A model generated the notes under the pieces. That model worked only from the letters and a program-made list of their open reading frames with translations, did no database searches and had not been told where the DNA came from. DNA of 6,289 nucleotides, taken from assembly GCA_030036915.1 (NCBI GenBank), contig JASHSC010000557.1, positions 1 through 6,289 on the forward strand, written 5' to 3'. This stretch comes from Terriglobia bacterium. Its GTDB lineage: Bacteria > Acidobacteriota > Terriglobia > UBA7540. The position numbers and the translations under genes were made by a program. Each line of letters opens with the position of its first letter. The stretch's first letter is position 1. Shown here one piece after another: positions 1 through 5,651 of the stretch.

Positions 1-1074
1 CCGCTCGATTATCGCGTCGAACTGCTGATCAGCGCGCGCAAGGCGGCGGAGAAAGCCGCAATCAAGCGCGACCTCGCGGCGGGCAAGGTGAATCTCGCCA
101 TCGGCACGCACGCGCTCATTGAGGAGGATGTGAATTTCGCCCGCCTTGGCCTGGTGATCGTCGATGAGCAGCACCGCTTCGGCGTCCTGCAGCGCGCTGA
201 GTTAATGCGCAAGGGCCGTCATCCCGACTTACTGGCGGACGTGCTGGTGATGACCGCCACGCCCATTCCGCGCACCCTTGCTCTGACCCTGTACGGCGAT
301 CTGGATTTTTCCGTGATTGATGAACTGCCGCCGCATCGCACGCCCATCGTGACTCGCGTCATCGAGGAGAGCGATCGCGAGCGCGCCTACAAATTTCTGC
401 GTGAGAAGGTGCGCCGCGGCGAGCAGGCCTACGTGGTGTGCCCGGTGATCGAAGAGGGGGGGAAACTCGACCTGAAGCCCGCCGTCCGCATGTACGAACA
501 GCTCGCGCGCGTGGTCTTTCCGGAATTCCGCGTCGGCTTGCTGCATGGCCGCTTGGCAAGCGCCGAAAAGGAAGATGTGATGCAGCGCTTCAAGCGCGGC
601 GACGTTAAGATTCTGGTCGCGACCACGGTTGTGGAAGTGGGCGTAGACGTGCCCAATGCCACCGTCATGCTCATCGAGCACGCCGACCGCTTCGGCCTTT
701 CGCAGCTCCACCAGCTTCGCGGGCGAATTGGGCGCGGCACCAAGAAATCGCATTGCATTCTGATGGCAGGCGAGAAGCGCAGTGAGGTCTCGCAGGAACG
801 GCTGGACACCATGGCCGCAACCACCGACGGATTCCGCATCGCCGAAATCGACTTGAAGCTGCGCGGCCCGGGAGAATTCTTCGGCACGCGCCAGTGGGGA
901 ATTCCCGCTTTTCGCGTCGCCAACCTGCTGCGCGACCAGGAAATTCTGGAGTGGGCGAAACGCGAGGCGGCAGACTTTGTAGCCAATCCACCGTCGCCGA
1001 AAGAATTGCAGGATTTCGTCGCTTATCTTCGCAACGAGTGGCCGAGGAGATACGGCTTGGCGAGCGTAGCTTAA
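1..1074 (+). CDS. recG: ATP-dependent DNA helicase RecG, C-terminal part (5' end outside window)
   Basis: RecG is a superfamily 2 DNA translocase that remodels stalled replication forks and branch-migrates Holliday junctions. The frame is open from base 1, giving 357 residues of a protein that is usually about 700-800 long. The missing part holds the wedge domain and the Walker A motif. Visible in order (fragment numbering): a GTHAL motif followed by the DEQH box (motif II, residues 55-58) in VIVDEQHRFGV; motif III TATPIPRT; the second RecA-like domain with LLHGRLA; motif V ATTVVEVGVDVPNA; motif VI QLRGRIGRG; then the RecG-typical LRGPGEFFGTRQWG segment and a C-terminal helical tail. The GTG at 88 is internal, because homology to RecG continues upstream of it. 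The stop is TAA at 1072-1074, and the octamer array begins right after it. Every helicase motif expected in this part is intact, so I see no sign of decay. Identification is secure. Confidence 0.96.
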   Translation, partial: PLDYRVELLISARKAAEKAAIKRDLAAGKVNLAIGTHALIEEDVNFARLGLVIVDEQHRFGVLQRAELMRKGRHPDLLADVLVMTATPIPRTLALTLYGDLDFSVIDELPPHRTPIVTRVIEESDRERAYKFLREKVRRGEQAYVVCPVIEEGGKLDLKPAVRMYEQLARVVFPEFRVGLLHGRLASAEKEDVMQRFKRGDVKILVATTVVEVGVDVPNATVMLIEHADRFGLSQLHQLRGRIGRGTKKSHCILMAGEKRSEVSQERLDTMAATTDGFRIAEIDLKLRGPGEFFGTRQWGIPAFRVANLLRDQEILEWAKREAADFVANPPSPKELQDFVAYLRNEWPRRYGLASVA

Positions 1075-1197
1075 TTGATTGATTTTTTCATTGGATCATT
1101 GATTCATTGAAAGCCGTACCGCGTTAATTTGAGTCTCATGGGGCAAATAGCCGCACTCCCAAATGAATCAATGGTTCAATGAACAAATGGACCAATA
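1075..1197. repeat. Inverted pair of degenerate octamer arrays (AATGAATC-type) filling the recG–rsmD gap
   Basis: The right arm reads as consecutive units AATGAATC, AATGGTTC, AATGAAC, AAATGGACC, AATAATG from 1162, and the last unit includes the rsmD start codon. The left arm, read on the minus strand from 1108 down, gives AATGAATC, AATGATCC, AATGAAAA. Positions 1089-1109 and 1161-1181 are complementary at 18 of 21 sites by hand alignment. Weaker pairing continues outward to about 1075 and 1196. The roughly 50-nt spacer (1110-1160) has no recognisable content. As RNA this could form a long AT-rich stem between the two genes. No T-tract terminator is evident. Whether the array is a dispersed family in this genome cannot be judged here. 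Confidence 0.7.
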
Positions 1198-1767
1198 ATG
1201 AGAATCATCTCCGGCACATACCGCGGTCTTCACTTGCGCTCGCTTAAGGGTGAAAATCTGCGCCCCACTTCCGACCAGATGCGCGAGACGCTGTTCGACG
1301 TGCTTGGCCCGCGAGTGCGCGGCGCAGCGTTTCTGGACGCCTACGCAGGCACAGGCGCCGTGGGCATTGAAGCCATCAGCCGCGGCGCACGCGACGTGGT
1401 CTTTATTGAGCACCACCGCCCCGCAGCGCAATTGATTCGCCAGAATCTCGCAGCCCTGAAGATTGACTCCGGCTACGCACTGCTGAATTGCGACGTGCTG
1501 AAAGGGCTGGAGCGATTGGAAGGCGAGAGCGAGCGCTTTGACATCGTCTTCATCGACCCACCGTACGAGGAAATTCGGGAGTATCATCACACCCTGCGGC
1601 GCTTGGCGCGCGGGCCGCTGATCGGGCCGGATTCCATCGTGATCGCCGAGCACCCACGGCACGTGGAATTAGAGGAAAACTATCTGGACCTCCACCGCAC
1701 CCGCCTGCTGCGCCATGGTGATGCACAGTTGGGGTTTTACCGACTGACGCGGGAAAATGGGAAGTAG
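1198..1767 (+). CDS. rsmD: 16S rRNA (guanine(966)-N2)-methyltransferase RsmD
   Basis: RsmD transfers a methyl group from S-adenosylmethionine to N2 of G966 of 16S rRNA during small-subunit assembly in the cytoplasm. The product is 189 residues, close to the family's usual length. It begins with the family-typical MRIISGTYRG and then LRPTSDQMRETLFD (residues 21-34), which characterises RsmD and its close relatives. The SAM-binding motif I is DAYAGTGAVGIEA (47-59), an acidic residue follows at E71, and the catalytic N-methyltransferase motif is DPPY (120-123). The ATG at 1198 is chosen because it supplies the conserved MRIISG N-terminus. There is no convincing Shine-Dalgarno upstream, since the 5' side is the AATGAATC array. 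rsmD commonly sits near recG or coaD in bacteria, which fits. A close paralogue in the same methyltransferase family is the only serious alternative. Confidence 0.95.
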   Translation: MRIISGTYRGLHLRSLKGENLRPTSDQMRETLFDVLGPRVRGAAFLDAYAGTGAVGIEAISRGARDVVFIEHHRPAAQLIRQNLAALKIDSGYALLNCDVLKGLERLEGESERFDIVFIDPPYEEIREYHHTLRRLARGPLIGPDSIVIAEHPRHVELEENYLDLHRTRLLRHGDAQLGFYRLTRENGK

Positions 1768-1783
1768 CATTGGCAGACCGCCC

Positions 1784-1803
1784 CGTTCGTCTGGCGACGA
1801 GCG
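1784..1803 (+). other. Stem-loop downstream of rsmD
   Basis: CGTTCGTC (1784-1791) pairs with GACGAGCG (1796-1803) over 8 bp, including one G-T/U pair, around a TGGC tetraloop. It starts 17 nt after the rsmD stop. No T-run follows, so it is not a standard intrinsic terminator. It could instead stabilise the rsmD 3' end or be part of the leader of the following gene. Confidence 0.5.
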
Positions 1804-1826
1804 CCCCTGAATCAGGAGGGTCGGCT

Positions 1827-1883
1827 ATGCAACCAAAGATTCACCTTTCGCGACTCAATCTGGTGTATGGTTCGCACGGTTAG
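1827..1883 (+). CDS. Possible 18-residue leader peptide upstream of the glycosidase
   Basis: A short ORF encodes MQPKIHLSRLNLVYGSHG and ends with TAG at 1881-1883, 31 nt before the glycosidase start. It is preceded by AGGAGGG at 1814-1820 with 6-nt spacing, the strongest Shine-Dalgarno in the window and better than those of the recognised genes. Part of that site (CAGG, 1813-1816) can pair with CCTG just upstream (1806-1809), so access to it may be structured. The peptide matches no family I recognise and has no run of a single amino acid that would suggest classical attenuation. It may be a translated leader, the remnant of an older gene start, or chance. Its frame differs from that of the glycosidase. 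Confidence 0.3.
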   Translation: MQPKIHLSRLNLVYGSHG

Positions 1884-1900
1884 AAACCGCAATCCAACAC

Positions 1901-1906
1901 TTGAGG
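1901..1906 (+). promoter_or_regulatory. Ribosome binding site that decides the glycosidase start
   Basis: TTGAGG lies 8 nt before the ATG at 1915. The alternative ATG at 1867 has no comparable site and would place 16 polar residues before an otherwise perfect signal peptide. This supports 1915 as the start. Confidence 0.65.
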
Positions 1907-1914
1907 TATCCGCC

Positions 1915-3549
1915 ATGAAGCACAGCATCTTGATTCCCGTCATCCTGGTCTTCTTCCTCACAAAACCGGTCCAAGCCCAAAACCGTGGCATCCCCCACCT
2001 GGAAAAATACGGCACAGCGACACAACTGGTCGTGGATGGGAAGCCGTATCTCATCCTCGGCGCGGAGCTGCACAACTCAAGCTCGTCAAACCTTGATTAC
2101 ATGCGGCCCATCTGGCCGGAGCTTGCGGCGATTCCGCTCAATACGGTGCTCACGCCGCTATCATGGGAATTAATCGAGCCGCGCGAGGGGCAGTTTGATT
2201 TCTCGCTCGTGGATGGCCTGATTCGCGATGCGCGCGAGAACCGCCTTCACCTCGTCTTCTTGTGGCTCGCGAGCTGGAAGAACGGCATGTCAAGCTACGC
2301 TCCCATTTGGGTGAAGCAGGATACGAAGCGCTTCCCGCGCGTTATTGAAAAGGAGGCAGGCGCGGTGGAAATTTTGAGCCCCCTCTCGCAGGAAACCATG
2401 AAGGCGGATGCGCGCGCTTTCGCCGCCACGATGCGCCACATTCGCGAGGTGGATGGCGACGTTCACACTGTGCTGATGATGCAGGTGGAGAATGAAGTGG
2501 GAGTGCTGGGCGATTCGCGCGACCGCTCGCCTGCCGCGAATCAAGCCTTCAGCGGGCAGGTTCCAGCACAGTTGTTAAATTATATGCAGCAGCACCGCGA
2601 CACGCTGATTCCGGAATTCCGGCAGGTGTGGGAAGCTGCGGGCGCAAAGACCACCGGAACGTGGGAAGAGGTTTTTGGACCAGGCGCGGGAACGGACAAA
2701 ATCTTCATGGCGTGGAACTATGGGCACTACATCCAGCAGGTCGCGGCGGCCGGCAAGGCCGAATATCCCATTCCCTATTACGTGAATACCTGGCTTGCGG
2801 GGCCTAATGCCGTTCCGGGCCAATACCCAAGCGGCGGCCCTCTGCCCGAGGTAATGGACTTGTGGAAGGCCGCAGGATCGTCAATCGACATCTACTCGCC
2901 GGACATCTATGCGAAGAATTTCGCCGAGTGGTGCGACCGCTACAATCGCGAGGGAAATCCCATGTTCATTCCTGAAACGCGCGGAGGCACGCTGGGCGGC
3001 GAAAACGTTTTCTACGCCGTAGGGGCGCGTGAGACGATTGGCTTTTCTCCTTTCGGGATTGATATTCCGCCCCGGGAGACTCCACCGCCCTTGACGGAGG
3101 CCGACCCCAACAACGAATTGGGCAAAAGCTACAAAGTGCTGCAAGACCTCGCGCCCATCATCCTTGAACACGAAGGCAAAGACGAATTGACCGGGTTTCT
3201 GCTCGACCAGGATCACCCACAGACTAACGTCGATCTGGATGGCTACCAGCTCCAAGTGCGCCTAGATGAGCTTTTCGGGTCGGAGGCGAAGAGCGCCGCA
3301 GGGCTGATCATCACGATCGGTCCCGGAGAATTCCTCGGTGCGGGCCGCGGCTTCATGGTGACCTTCAGTCGCAAGGATTCCCCCTCGGTTCACGTAGGAA
3401 TCGGAGCCGTCGACGAAGGGACATTTTCCGAAGGAGCCTGGGTGCCCGGCCGACGGCTGAACGGCGACGAAAACAATCAGGGCAAAAACTGGAGATTTCC
3501 CTCACAGCGGATCAGCGTCGAGAAGGTTAGTGTTTATCAATATGAATAA
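1915..3549 (+). CDS. Secreted GH35-type beta-galactosidase with DUF5597 C-terminal domain
   Basis: The predicted product is a 544-residue exported glycoside hydrolase that likely removes terminal beta-galactosyl residues from plant-type oligosaccharides. Characterised relatives of this architecture, such as Cellvibrio Bgl35A, act on xyloglucan side chains. That substrate is inferred from the family, not shown here. The N-terminus is a clear Sec signal peptide: K2/H3, a hydrophobic core over residues 4-16, then VQA (19-21) before Q22. The TIM-barrel part opens with TQLVVDGKPYLILGAELHNS and includes LSWELIEPREGQFDF. The likely acid/base is E194 in MMQVENEVG, and the likely nucleophile is E354 in PMFIPETRGG. 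The C-terminal third has the DUF5597 look (GFLLDQDHP, then a beta-rich GPGEFLGAGRGFMVTF segment). Start 1915 is preferred over 1867 because of its SD and the signal peptide. It stands alone, with no transporter or other glycosidase beside it in this window. GH42-like assignment is the main alternative. Confidence 0.88.
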   Translation: MKHSILIPVILVFFLTKPVQAQNRGIPHLEKYGTATQLVVDGKPYLILGAELHNSSSSNLDYMRPIWPELAAIPLNTVLTPLSWELIEPREGQFDFSLVDGLIRDARENRLHLVFLWLASWKNGMSSYAPIWVKQDTKRFPRVIEKEAGAVEILSPLSQETMKADARAFAATMRHIREVDGDVHTVLMMQVENEVGVLGDSRDRSPAANQAFSGQVPAQLLNYMQQHRDTLIPEFRQVWEAAGAKTTGTWEEVFGPGAGTDKIFMAWNYGHYIQQVAAAGKAEYPIPYYVNTWLAGPNAVPGQYPSGGPLPEVMDLWKAAGSSIDIYSPDIYAKNFAEWCDRYNREGNPMFIPETRGGTLGGENVFYAVGARETIGFSPFGIDIPPRETPPPLTEADPNNELGKSYKVLQDLAPIILEHEGKDELTGFLLDQDHPQTNVDLDGYQLQVRLDELFGSEAKSAAGLIITIGPGEFLGAGRGFMVTFSRKDSPSVHVGIGAVDEGTFSEGAWVPGRRLNGDENNQGKNWRFPSQRISVEKVSVYQYE

Positions 3550-3613
3550 GCATGTGGGCTTGGCCCTGAATGTACGGAGCGATATTTTTCATTGGTAGGC
3601 CTGAAAAGACTTC

Positions 3614-3691
3614 TCACCACAGAGGTCACGGAGGGACACAGAGGAAAGTACGGCGAGAATTCCCTGTGGCTCTCTGTGGTCTCTGTGGTGA
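3614..3691. repeat. Inverted repeat built from CTCTGTGG-type units
   Basis: TCACCACAGAG (3614-3624) and CTCTGTGGTGA (3681-3691) are perfect 11-bp inverted arms. Inside them, further copies of the short unit occur: CACAGAGG on the left (3637-3644), and CTGTGG, CTCTGTGG, CTCTGTGG running in tandem on the right (3664-3688). Pairing beyond the outer 11 bp is imperfect and needs gaps. I recall CACAGAG-type intergenic repeats from many environmental bacterial genomes, but I have not checked this against any database. Confidence 0.7.
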
Positions 3692-3752
3692 ATCTTTTTC
3701 GGGCGTTCCTCGCCACTCAAATTGACGCCGAGAAATCCGGAGTGTAGACTTC

Positions 3753-3765
3753 CCTTTCGCAAAGG
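3753..3765 (+). other. Small hairpin
   Basis: CCTTT and AAAGG form a 5-bp stem around a CGC loop. It lies 7 nt before the larger hairpin at 3773. It is not followed by a T-run. Confidence 0.35.
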
Positions 3766-3772
3766 AGCCCAT

Positions 3773-3817
3773 GACCGGGCAATCCGCCTGCGGGAAGCCG
3801 CAGAGGCATTGCCGGTC
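3773..3817 (+). other. 45-nt hairpin, possible structured RNA or palindromic repeat
   Basis: The two arms, 3773-3793 and 3798-3817, fold with a GAAG loop (3794-3797). The pairing is CTGCGG/CCGCAG next to the loop, a small internal mismatch (CCGC opposite AGGC), CAAT/ATTG, one bulged G, and GACCGG/CCGGTC at the base. That gives about 16 paired positions out of 20-21. There is no downstream T-tract, so this is not an ordinary terminator. It may be a REP-like palindrome or part of a leader RNA. Confidence 0.55.
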
Positions 3818-3841
3818 GCTGGAACTTGCTGCCACCGCAAC

Positions 3842-3980
3842 GGAAGGGTGGGGCTTCAGCCCCGCCGTTGAGGACAGACCCGTCGTCGGGGCTTTAGCCC
3901 CTGAAGCGGCATTACTTCAGGGCCTAAAGACCCGCTTCATCGCGGCACTAGTGACGGCGGGGCTGAAGCCCCACCCTTCC
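3842..3980. repeat. 139-bp nested palindromic element (GGGGCTTCAGCCCC type)
   Basis: The ends are a perfect 27-bp inverted repeat (3842-3868 against 3954-3980), each arm containing the self-complementary core GGGGCTTCAGCCCC. Nested inside is a second inverted repeat, 3888-3906 against 3915-3933, complementary at 17 of 19 positions with an 8-nt loop. It carries the related core GGGGCTTTAGCCCC. The spacers between outer and inner arms are 19 and 20 nt, so the whole element is nearly symmetric. No target-site duplication is obvious at its borders. The size and form suggest a non-autonomous MITE-like or REP/BIME-like element. I recall similar GGGGCTTCAGCCCC motifs from Acidobacteriota genomes, unverified. 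Confidence 0.85.
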
Positions 3981-3997
3981 AATCGCCATCTCTGAAT

Positions 3998-4002
3998 GGA
4001 GG
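3998..4002 (+). promoter_or_regulatory. Ribosome binding site of the M20 dipeptidase
   Basis: GGAGG lies 4 nt from the ATG at 4007, a rather short spacing. It is only 17 nt beyond the end of the 139-bp palindrome, so a transcript started upstream would carry that strong fold directly next to this site. Confidence 0.65.
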
Positions 4003-4006
4003 ATTT

Positions 4007-5383
4007 ATGAGCACCGCACTCTTCGACTACTACCACGCCAATCGTGAAGCGCACCTGCAAGGGCTGCTTGACCTCTTGCGCATTCCCAGCATCAGCACGC
4101 TGCCCGAGCACCAGCCGGACATCCAGCGCGCGGCGGAATTCCTGGCCAACGAATTCCGCACTATGGGCATGAAGAACGTGGAAATCATCGCCGGCAAGGA
4201 GAAGCAACACCCGCTTGTCTACGCCGAGTGGCTGGAAGCGCCTGGCAAGCCCACGCTGCTGATCTACGGCCACTACGACGTGCAGCCCGCCGACCCGCTG
4301 AATGAGTGGACTTCCCCGCCTTTCGAGCCCGCCATCCGCAACGACAACATTTATGCGCGCGGAGCGGTGGATGACAAGGGGCAGGTCTATCTGCTGGTGA
4401 AAGCCGTGGAAGGATTCTTTAAGACCGAAGGCAAGCCGCCGCTGAACATCAAATTCCTGATCGAAGGCGAGGAGGAAGTAGGCGGCGAGCACATTGACGA
4501 ATTCGTTGAGGCGAATCCCGACAAGCTGAAATGCGACGCCGCGCTGGTGTGCGACACGGAACTGTTTGCGCCGGATCTGCCCACCATCACTACCGGCCTG
4601 CGCGGCCTGGTTTACACGGAAATTGAAGCGCGCGCGGCAGCCCACGATCTGCACTCGGGAATGTACGGCGGCGCAGCACCCAATCCCATGCAAGCGCTGG
4701 CCGAGATGATCACCCTGCTCAAAGGGCCGAAAGGCAAAATCCTGATTCCCGGCTTCTATAAGCGCGTGAAGGAGCCCACGAAGGCGGAATTGAAGAGTTG
4801 GAAGAAGCTGCCCTTTGACGAGAAGGCGTTCATGAAGAAAGAAATCGGCACCACGGCGCTGGTGGGCGAAAAAGGTTACAGCGTGCTGGAGCGGCTGTGG
4901 TCGCGGCCCACACTGGAAGTCCACGGCTTTCGCGGAGGCTTTACCGGCGAGGGCGCCAAGACCGTCATCCCCGCCGTCGCCACCGCCAAGGTGAGCATGC
5001 GCCTGGTGCCCGACATGAATCCCAAGGAAATCATCAAAGCATACACAAAGTACATGAAAAAGATTACACCCAAGGGAATTGAAACCGCGGTGCGCATTCT
5101 GAGTTCCGCACCCGCCTCCGTGGTGAGCACCGAAAGCCGCTGGATTGCCGCCGGCGCTGAGGCACTGGAGCAGGTCTTCAAGAAAAAGACCGTCTACATG
5201 CGTTCCGGCGGGTCAATTCCCGTGGTCGGTACGTTCCAGAAATTTCTCAATGCGCCCAGCGTGATGATGGGCTTCGGCCTGCCTGACGATAATCTCCACG
5301 CCCCCAATGAGAAATTCCATATTCCCAATTTCTACCGCGGCATTGAGACGGTGGGGAGGTTTTTGCAATTGTTGGGGCAGTAA
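4007..5383 (+). CDS. M20-family dipeptidase (di-zinc aminoacyl peptidase)
   Basis: The 458-residue protein belongs to the ArgE/DapE/CPG2/carnosinase metallopeptidase group and most resembles the CNDP2/DUG1-like dipeptidases, which split short peptides in the cytoplasm. Visible active-site elements match that group in order: H89 and D91 in YGHYDVQP, the bridging metal ligand D122 in ARGAVDDKG, general base E156 and ligand E157 in EGEEEVGG, D183 in VCDTE, and H431 in DDNLHAPNE. The lid/dimerisation domain sits between roughly residues 200 and 370 and holds the DLHSGMYGG motif, with H216 as the residue that reaches into the partner's active site in relatives. No signal peptide is present. The start at 4007 has a GGAGG site. 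Role assignments are by motif alignment to known members. The exact peptide substrate cannot be read from the sequence, and another M20 specificity is possible. Confidence 0.92.
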   Translation: MSTALFDYYHANREAHLQGLLDLLRIPSISTLPEHQPDIQRAAEFLANEFRTMGMKNVEIIAGKEKQHPLVYAEWLEAPGKPTLLIYGHYDVQPADPLNEWTSPPFEPAIRNDNIYARGAVDDKGQVYLLVKAVEGFFKTEGKPPLNIKFLIEGEEEVGGEHIDEFVEANPDKLKCDAALVCDTELFAPDLPTITTGLRGLVYTEIEARAAAHDLHSGMYGGAAPNPMQALAEMITLLKGPKGKILIPGFYKRVKEPTKAELKSWKKLPFDEKAFMKKEIGTTALVGEKGYSVLERLWSRPTLEVHGFRGGFTGEGAKTVIPAVATAKVSMRLVPDMNPKEIIKAYTKYMKKITPKGIETAVRILSSAPASVVSTESRWIAAGAEALEQVFKKKTVYMRSGGSIPVVGTFQKFLNAPSVMMGFGLPDDNLHAPNEKFHIPNFYRGIETVGRFLQLLGQ

Positions 5384-5384
5384 C

Positions 5385-5419
5385 CGACAAATGTCGAAAG
5401 TTAAAGTGTAAGATGTAAC
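5385..5419 (+). promoter_or_regulatory. Candidate weak promoter/operator region of hicBA
   Basis: In the 49 nt between the dipeptidase stop and hicB, CGACAAATGTCG (5385-5396) is an inverted repeat of CGACA/TGTCG around AA. TAAGAT (5409-5414) is a modest -10-like hexamer (4 of 6 matches to TATAAT). A GACA-containing -35-like box (5384-5389) would sit 19 bp upstream of it. GTTA (5400-5403) and TAAC (5416-5419) form another short inversion. The palindrome could be an operator, but the HicB here lacks a DNA-binding domain. The match to a promoter is weak. Confidence 0.25.
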
Positions 5420-5432
5420 AAAGGAATCGCGC

Positions 5433-5651
5433 ATGAGGACATTTTCGGCTTACGTTGAATGGGATCCCGAAACGAAGCTTTATGTGGCAACTGTCCCGGG
5501 CATACCCGGGGCGCACACGCAGGGCGCAAGCTTGGACGAGCTTCAGAAGAACCTCAAAGAGGTCCTGGAGTTGTGCCTTGAAGAATTTAAGGGTTCGCTT
5601 GAAGATCTCCCGCACTTCGTGGGGTTGCAGCAAATTGAGGTGGCGGTGTGA
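5433..5651 (+). CDS. hicB: HicB-family antitoxin, short form
   Basis: This is the antitoxin of a type II toxin–antitoxin pair. HicB binds and blocks the HicA mRNA interferase. The 72-residue protein shows the partial RNase-H-like HicB fold: a first strand TFSAYVEWD (3-11), then ETKLYVATVPGIPGAHTQGASLDE (13-36) with the typical VPGIPGAHTQG turn, followed by the helix LQKNLKEVLELCLEE (37-51). It ends soon after, with no helix-turn-helix or ribbon-helix-helix extension, whereas many HicB proteins have one and repress their own promoter through it. The start has AAGGA at 5421-5425, 7 nt upstream. Its last four bases overlap the hicA GTG start. The antitoxin-first order is the reverse of the classical E. 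coli hicAB. It lies 49 nt after the dipeptidase and may be read from that gene's transcript. Confidence 0.88.
   Translation: MRTFSAYVEWDPETKLYVATVPGIPGAHTQGASLDELQKNLKEVLELCLEEFKGSLEDLPHFVGLQQIEVAV

Larger units (their letters stand above)
3550..4006. other. 457-bp gene-free region rich in palindromes
   Basis: This gap between the glycosidase and the dipeptidase holds, in order: a CTCTGTGG-type inverted repeat (3614-3691), a small hairpin (3753-3765), a 45-nt hairpin (3773-3817), a 139-bp nested palindrome (3842-3980) and the dipeptidase ribosome binding site (3998-4002). No protein of recognisable family is encoded on either strand, and no tRNA was seen. The first 64 bp after the glycosidase stop contain nothing I can identify. 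Confidence 0.75.

Noticed and set aside
88..90. GTG at 88 as the recG start
   Set aside because: RecG-like sequence continues upstream to base 1 in the same frame, so the gene is simply cut by the window edge.
229..986. Overlapping minus-strand open frames of 174 and 185 codons across recG
   Set aside because: They are antisense shadows of an intact helicase coding frame, with composition typical of reverse-strand reading and no family resemblance.
1784..1803. Intrinsic terminator of rsmD
   Set aside because: The hairpin is good but no T-run follows within the next bases, so it is listed only as a stem-loop.
1867..1914. Upstream ATG as the glycosidase start
   Set aside because: It would add 16 polar residues before a clear signal peptide and has no good ribosome site, whereas 1915 has both.
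3614..3980. CRISPR array
   Set aside because: The repeats are inverted, differ in length and sequence, and show no regular direct-repeat/spacer pattern. No cas gene is nearby.
3771..3995. 74-codon plus-strand ORF with an AAAGGAG site before its ATG
   Set aside because: Most of its length is the 45-nt hairpin and the 139-bp palindrome. The peptide is a translation of repeat DNA, so I treat the ribosome-site match as coincidence, though it is the best of the rejected ORFs.
3917..4924. Long open frame (335 codons) on the minus strand across the dipeptidase
   Set aside because: It is antisense to a gene with a complete M20 active site, has no recognisable domain, and its C-terminal end is made from the palindromic repeat. 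It reflects codon bias of the opposite strand.
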